From assembly GCA_900155495.1 (NCBI GenBank), contig FTLJ01000547.1:1-38910 (forward strand): a stretch of DNA of 38,910 bases, written 5' to 3'. Below, piece by piece: positions 34,251 to 38,910 of this stretch. Each line of letters begins with the position of its first letter. The first letter of the stretch is position 1. The notes beneath the pieces were generated by a model that saw only the letters and a program-made list of their open reading frames with translations, did not search any database and was not told the origin of the DNA. The translations under genes were made by a program, and so were the position numbers. This stretch comes from Porogramme epimiltina (taxonomy: Eukaryota; Basidiomycota; Agaricomycetes; Polyporales; Polyporaceae).

Positions 34251-36289
34251 AATTGTATAACGACAGTCCACTGGGTACCTTCAACCCACTGTGTCAGCAT
34301 GTGCAAATCTATTGACGGCCTAGTGCTCAACACGTACGAGAGTACACCATCCGTCATTCCCCGCTCCACTGATATCGGATTGCCTTCTCCGTCGACAGGT
34401 GGATCGACGTTAAACACATGAAGGAGTGATGCCAGGGCGATTGTGAGTGTCGCCACGGCGAAGTCGCGGCCAGGACAAATCCTACATGGTACCAATCAGC
34501 CCCCGGATGGCAACAACACGACATGATGTTAATGAAGTATATCATACCGTCTACCAAAACCAAAGACAAAATCAAAAGGATCGCGAATGGTGTCAGAGTC
34601 TGTAGCCTTGTTTTCTTTAAGAAAGCGTTCCGGACGGAAGTCGTCTGGGTTCTCATAGATTTCAGGGTCGTGCATGCATGTCCTAGAAATGAACGTGGTC
34701 AGTGACGGAGTGCGCTTTTTTATGAGAGAGGATGTAAAGAACGCACCAGACATTTGCAATGAGAACGGTTCCTGCCGGGACGAAGTACCCGTGTATCTCA
34801 TCATCTTCCACAGTACAATGCGGAAAGGCGATTGGGAAGGACTGGTGCCATCGCGTTGCCTCCTTGACGATGGCAGAAACATACTCGAGCAAGCCGAGGT
34901 CGCTGAACAGAGGTAGGCGATCTCCCCCAACAACGCTGTCGAGTTCGGCTTGGGCTCTCTTCAAAACGTTCGGGTAGAGGGAGAGTCCAACAAGGGCCGC
35001 TTGAAGGGTTGAGTATGTCTTCGACGGTACATTACGTCAAGTGTGAATCAACCCCGAGATGAGAAATTACTCACTGTGTCAGATCCGGCTGTTCAACGAT
35101 GAATTAGAGACTTTCCACTCTTTATGCGACCATGTGAATTGTACTCACCAAGAAATGCTATATTTCCGATATTTCTAGCCAACGCTTCCGCCTCAGGACG
35201 TTCCAATTTGTCCAATTCCGCAAGTCCTGAAATAAGCTGGCCTACTATTGAAGGCGACGCCCCCTGCGCTTCCTACAGGAAAAATCAGTTTTTATGTAAC
35301 AAGTAGCACGGTGGGGTGAACTCACTATGGTGTCCTTGACGTGTGCATATGCCGTGTCCTCGAGGGTGCGAAAATGGGTTTTACATTCTGTGAATACCCT
35401 CTGCTTGCCTGATCCTGGGAACCATGCAGGCATATAACGCAAGAACGGCAGGATATCGACGGCGAACTTTCCGGGTACAAGGAGTGTGGTCGCAGTAGCA
35501 AGGGACTCCTCCAACAGACGGACATACCCATCGCTTTCGTCTGTGACATCCATACTATATGCAATCCTTAGCACGATATTGACAAATAAACTGGCCAATG
35601 TGACGGCATGAGTGTTAAGTAATCAGGTAGTCGTGCTGAGTTTATTCCGGCGATTACTCACTGTCTAATGTGCTCACGAGCCTCGGAAGGGGTCATGAGA
35701 AGCTTCATTAAAAGCTTGTGTGTTGCAGCAAGTTGTATCGGCTCGTACTCCGAGATCGTAGTGCGAGAGAAGTGATGCTGGAAGGTTCGACGGTGGTTCC
35801 TCCAGCGTGGCCCATACGGCATCATCACAAAATTCGACGCCTGCCCGATCCTAAAGAAATACTTTCATTCGGCGATGCGACAACGACCTGAGGAGGGGGC
35901 GGCTCACAGGTCAAACAATGGCGTCTGGCTTCGGCTCGAGGTATTGGAAGACCGCTTCTGGAGGAACTCGAAGATTACGTCCTGACTACCCAGGACGAAG
36001 ATAGATTGTCCGAGAACCCGGAGGTGCGTGATACTTCCTGGAAAATATTCGTATATTAGGTGAGCTGTACAGACTGGATAGAACCAGATTCCTCACCATA
36101 CTTATCTGTGAGGTCACGGAATCCCTCCCACATCTTGAAAACGGGCACATCACATATATTCCCAATGATCGGGAGAGGCTTAGGGCCCGGAGGCAGGGGA
36201 AGGCCACGGGTGCGACGGTGCCAGCTGAATAGTGACCAGATATATGAGGCAGCTAAGAATATAATGATGAGGCCACTGGGGCCGACCAT
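34203..36289 (-). CDS. Cytochrome P450 monooxygenase, copy 2 (paralog of copy 1)
   Basis: The exon architecture matches copy 1: 36289-36097, 36037-35908, 35850-35662, 35590-35326, 35272-35149, 35088-35075, 35018-34747, 34682-34548, 34481-34338. Six exons have exactly the same length as in copy 1 (130, 189, 265, 14, 272, 144). Motifs: membrane helix, LPLPPGPKPLPIIGN, PYGPRWRNHRRTF, AGSDT from the 14-nt exon, KEATRW (ExxR), FRPERFL, and FGFGRRICPGRDFA spanning an intron. The conserved tail RYTITPRSAEAEALIRGLE ends at 34203, but joining it through the expected last intron leaves the frame off by one. In that spliced frame the first stop is at 34132, and reading through unspliced stops at 34220. 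So the C-terminus is altered, or the base call contains a one-base error. The heme, I-helix and ExxR core is intact. Confidence 0.85.
35075..35088 (-). other. 14-nt microexon of P450-2
   Basis: Minus-strand CCGGATCTGACACA is flanked by introns of 60 nt (upstream) and 56 nt. With the preceding G it encodes AGSDT, the I-helix motif. The equivalent exon in copy 1 (24692-24705) differs by two bases. Confidence 0.75.
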
Positions 36290-36966
36290 TGCGAAGCTGC
36301 TTTGCTGATGATTGGTTCCGTGTGGTAGCATGTAAAGATAGAGGGTATGGGGGGAGTTGTCCCCAACGCTTTGAAGGACCGGGTACATATAGCACTGTGA
36401 GGTTAAGTACCCTGAAGAAGGTTCAATGTGGGGATAGGCTCCGCCGTAATAGTAGCCTCGTGTGGTGCTAGAGGGAGCCATCGGTGACTCTGCACATGGG
36501 ATGTTGACAGAACCCTCTTTTCGCGCTTGAGTCGTCAAAACATCATGACCATAGCGGTGGCGGCTACCACTTTACCGTGGGCATTGAACGTCGCCCGAAG
36601 ACCGACATGTATATACAAAGGATTAAACAGGATCGAAAACACAGGTAGACGAGTTCGTTGAGGGACCTACACAGCGGCATAGATAGAATGAGGTCGTTTT
36701 ATCAATAGAGGCTACGCCCCGCTCCAACTTGAAGGGGAACAGATCGAAGGGTGAAACTGGCCACTTTGTCGGAGAATGATGATGCCACCCCATATGATCA
36801 GCGCAATGGGCGTCCACTACACAATGAACCGAGAGGAGCGGAGGAACGGTTAGTCGCTGCGGACCTGTGTACGATACTTGCTACTATACGGAGGTACCCG
36901 CAATCGCTGACGAAGTCTTCATTTGTACTGTACACGGCATTTAGTTGGCATGTGCTTCAAGTAGAT
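36290..36966. other. Upstream region of P450-2
   Basis: A TATA-like minus-strand GCTATATGT lies at about 36384-36393, some 95-105 nt upstream of the P450-2 ATG. The frame is open upstream of that ATG to 36538, but the ATG at 36289 aligns with copy 1 and precedes the membrane helix. No other gene supported. Confidence 0.35.
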
Positions 36967-37245
36967 CTAGACGAGGGGGTGGGTGACGTACCAATACCGT
37001 AAGGTCTTGGTTTCGTGTTTACTATCCTCATCAGTACATAATCGATGAGGGTTTTGGGCATTCAAACACGGGGTTGAGGGGAGAGTCGACGGAAGCTCTT
37101 GAAGGAGAACGGTGAAGGCTGAGTCATGAGGTATCTGTCCATTCACAAAATAGTGGTGTGCTAGTCGACTAATGGTCGACTGGAGCGACAGTGGAATGAC
37201 CGAAAGTCGAGCCGACCGGCGAGGTCGGCTGTTGGCCTCCGACAT
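36967..37245 (-). CDS. Possible small hypothetical gene (first exon)
   Basis: An ATG at 37245 opens a 92-codon frame beginning MSEANSRPRRSARLSVIPLS, with later blocks TISRLAHHYFVNGQIPHDSA and FTVLLQELPSTLPS. It has natural-looking composition. A good donor (gtacgt, after LRYW) lies near its end at about 36985-36990, so the gene might continue into an exon further left, but I could not find a convincing one. No domain recognised. Confidence 0.25.
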   Translation of the reverse strand: MSEANSRPRRSARLSVIPLSLQSTISRLAHHYFVNGQIPHDSAFTVLLQELPSTLPSTPCLNAQNPHRLCTDEDSKHETKTLRYWYVTHPLV

Positions 37246-37447
37246 TCACACGCACAGTCGATATTCCCAGGCTAGGCGTTATGCTATTAGTTGATTAGTT
37301 GCAGGGAGGATAGACGCTCAGATGATAGCAGTCTTGAAGTATGACAATAGGGAAAGGTATAGGAGGTAGTATAGAAACTATTGATGCAGCATGCACATGT
37401 TAAAGTACCGAAAATTCGTCTAGCATCATGTAGTAGAAGTCATGCGG

Positions 37448-37491
37448 TATGTAACTCGGAAGGCATATGTAACTCGGAAGACATATGTAAC
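37448..37491 (+). repeat. 18-bp tandem repeat
   Basis: Unit tatgtaactcggaaggca is repeated twice (37448-37465, 37466-37483, one or two mismatches), with a partial third unit beginning tatgtaact. Confidence 0.6.
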
Positions 37492-37596
37492 TATTCAAAA
37501 GATAGCCCATGCCGGGCCCGGGTCCAGGTCCGCATCGAACTCGCGTTGGAATTTTGTAGAACAATGGGGTTTGCCACTACCTATTGTAGTAGTATG

Positions 37597-38015
37597 CGCG
37601 CCGGTGAGGGGGGCGAACGAGGCGGAGGTCACCGTTGAGGCTGGCGAGCGGAAGGGTGGGCGCTGTCGGCGGCGGGTGTATGCTACAAATAGGACACGGC
37701 TCGGGCGAGAGTGTATGGCATGGAATGGCGTGGCACATGTAAGTATGCGCGACTACGTGGGAGTCAAGTATCCCTCGTAAATTGTAATTGCACACCGCGT
37801 GCTGCTGTGTTGGGATGGTTAAGTTGAGACTCACTCGCGCATTTAAATTCCGAGAGCGCCTTCCATTTGTTATATCCCGTTAGAACTGAGGAAGAATATC
37901 GGACAGGATAATATACTCATGCAGCACAGATTGCCGAATACTAGATCTCTTCCTATGCTTACGCTCCCCAAGCCAGTCCACGTATCAAAGCCTCTGCTTC
38001 CGCAGAGCGGGGGTA
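37597..38015. repeat. Direct repeat copy 2: decayed segment carrying 3' ends of the CDF gene and a P450
   Basis: Same-orientation diverged copy of 33835-34250. At its left edge it keeps the last CDF codons (minus the upstream exon). At its right edge, on the minus strand, it keeps the P450 tail PRSAEAEALIRGLAWGA, after which P450 similarity stops abruptly. No functional gene remains. Confidence 0.78.
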
Positions 38016-38081
38016 ATTCATCAGGAAAAACCCAAATCGTGAATGAGCTCTAATTTAGTGGCGGGCGCCTCTAATGGGCTC

Positions 38082-38150
38082 TAATGCCACTATGGGCTCC
38101 TAATCGGATACTAACGCCACTATGGGCTCCTAATACGATACTGACGCCGG
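38082..38150 (+). repeat. 30-bp tandem repeat
   Basis: Unit beginning taatgccactatgggctcct and ending aatcggatac occurs at 38082-38111 and again at 38112-38141 with a few mismatches, then degenerates. On the minus strand it would encode a repeated decapeptide (GVSIVLGAHS / GVSIRLGAHS), though there is no evidence it is translated. It abuts the right end of the duplicated segment. Confidence 0.6.
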
Positions 38151-38159
38151 TAATGCCCT

Positions 38160-38600
38160 CTAGCGTGAGACGGCAAGAGGACGGAGGGCGGATTTCAAGA
38201 CTTTTCCCAAGCCCATAGAACAGTTTCCTAGGTGAGCTTCTAGTTCCTCGTACTGTTTTGGCTTCGATTGTGGACCCTTGCACGCTCCATGACGCGCAGA
38301 CGCATCCAAGGATGATCCATTGTATGTGAATGTACGTACTGCCAGTGTTGTAGCGAATATAGCATAAGTTTCTTTCCTTCCCTCATTGCGGCCGGCGTAG
38401 AGCGATGCGGCGATCTCGTCGATTACAGACCGCACGAATGCCTCCAAGGCAGGTATCCTTCATCTGGAGGAGAGTGCGCTGCGCCACCGTGAAACTCGCG
38501 CTCACCGTGAGACGTATGTCATTCAAGAGACGAAGACCTTCCTCGAGCAACACAGTCTTTGCTGGACGCTGAGCCTGGCCAACGACTACTACCCCATTCA
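38160..38600 (-). CDS. Possible partial or decayed hypothetical gene
   Basis: Two minus-strand blocks look protein-like. One is AQRPAKTVLLEEGLRLLNDI followed by RLT and a gtgagc donor at about 38500. The other, about 50 nt on, reads LPALEAFVRSVIDEIAASLY and continues open to about 38160 through the 30-bp repeat region. The first block has a stop upstream and no ATG, so the 5' end is missing, decayed or beyond another intron. No family recognised. Confidence 0.25.
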
Positions 38601-38910
38601 GACCGTATCATTCTCGTCAAGAATATACCATATAAATAGAACCTCTGCCGCGGACGTGCGCGCGTTATTCGAGTCGCACAGTGAGCTCCGCCGTGTGATC
38701 GTGCCGCCCGCCGGAAGGATGGAGGCACAAGTCCACAAGCGCTAGGTGTGGGGTTGGCCCGTGCGCCGCCAGCGCTTGTGCTGCCACGTCGTCTGTCATG
38801 ACTCGTCGTCGTCCTCCTTGCCTCCCACCATATAGCGCCGACTGAGGGAAACGTATACTAACATTACAGCTCCACACCGCGCATATCCTCTCCGCGTATC
38901 CTGCGCTAGA
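38601..38910. other. Right edge, nothing recognised
   Basis: An AT-rich patch (accatataaatagaac, about 38626-38642) could be a TATA element on the plus strand for a gene beginning beyond the window. No coding feature supported. Confidence 0.25.

Overview
This window is nuclear DNA of a filamentous fungus, most likely an agaricomycete basidiomycete. Genes are broken by many short introns of about 50-80 bp with GT-AG, and occasionally GC-AG, borders. Coding exons are GC-rich, intergenic DNA is less so, and the protein families (myo-inositol MFS porter, PDR-type ABC pump, P450s with about ten exons, PTPA, Zrg17-like CDF) are typical of that group. Gene models were built by joining frames by eye across introns. 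For seven genes the exon lengths were checked one by one; in six of them (both novel-family paralogs, P450-1, the PAP2 enzyme, the GNAT protein and the Zrg17-like protein) they add up to a clean open frame.

Layout. 0.6-2.9 kb: myo-inositol/sugar transporter (-). 2.9-4.8 kb: long GC-rich noncoding upstream DNA. 4.8-6.1 kb: two decayed tandem copies of an unidentified gene (-). 6.6-10.4 kb: two intact tandem paralogs (-) of a family I do not recognise, 420 and 295 aa. 10.4-12.6 kb: noncoding DNA rich in CACGTG and TGACGTC motifs, with an internal duplication. 12.6-14.3 kb: aldo-keto reductase (-). About 15.05-15.29 kb: a doubtful small membrane ORF. 15.5-20.8 kb: full-length PDR-type ABC transporter (-). 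20.8-23.8 kb: noncoding. 23.8-26.0 kb: cytochrome P450 copy 1 (-). 27.2-27.9 kb: PAP2 lipid phosphatase (-), divergent from a GNAT acetyltransferase (+, 28.2-29.2 kb). 29.4-30.9 kb: PP2A activator PTPA (-), divergent from a Zrg17-like CDF protein (+, 31.4-33.9 kb). 34.1-36.3 kb: P450 copy 2 (-). 37.6-38.0 kb: a diverged direct repeat of the DNA joining the CDF gene and P450 copy 2. 38.2-38.9 kb: a possible partial gene (-).

How the genes relate. The PAP2, PTPA, GNAT and CDF genes look like housekeeping functions (lipid pyrophosphate turnover, phosphatase maturation, acetylation, ER zinc). The two P450s, the ABC pump and the aldo-keto reductase could together serve xenobiotic or aldehyde detoxification, but there is no core biosynthetic enzyme, so a metabolite cluster is not established. 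The strongest unusual signals are the tandem unknown gene family, a 14-nt microexon in both P450s encoding the I-helix oxygen-binding motif, and the direct repeats that bracket P450 copy 2.
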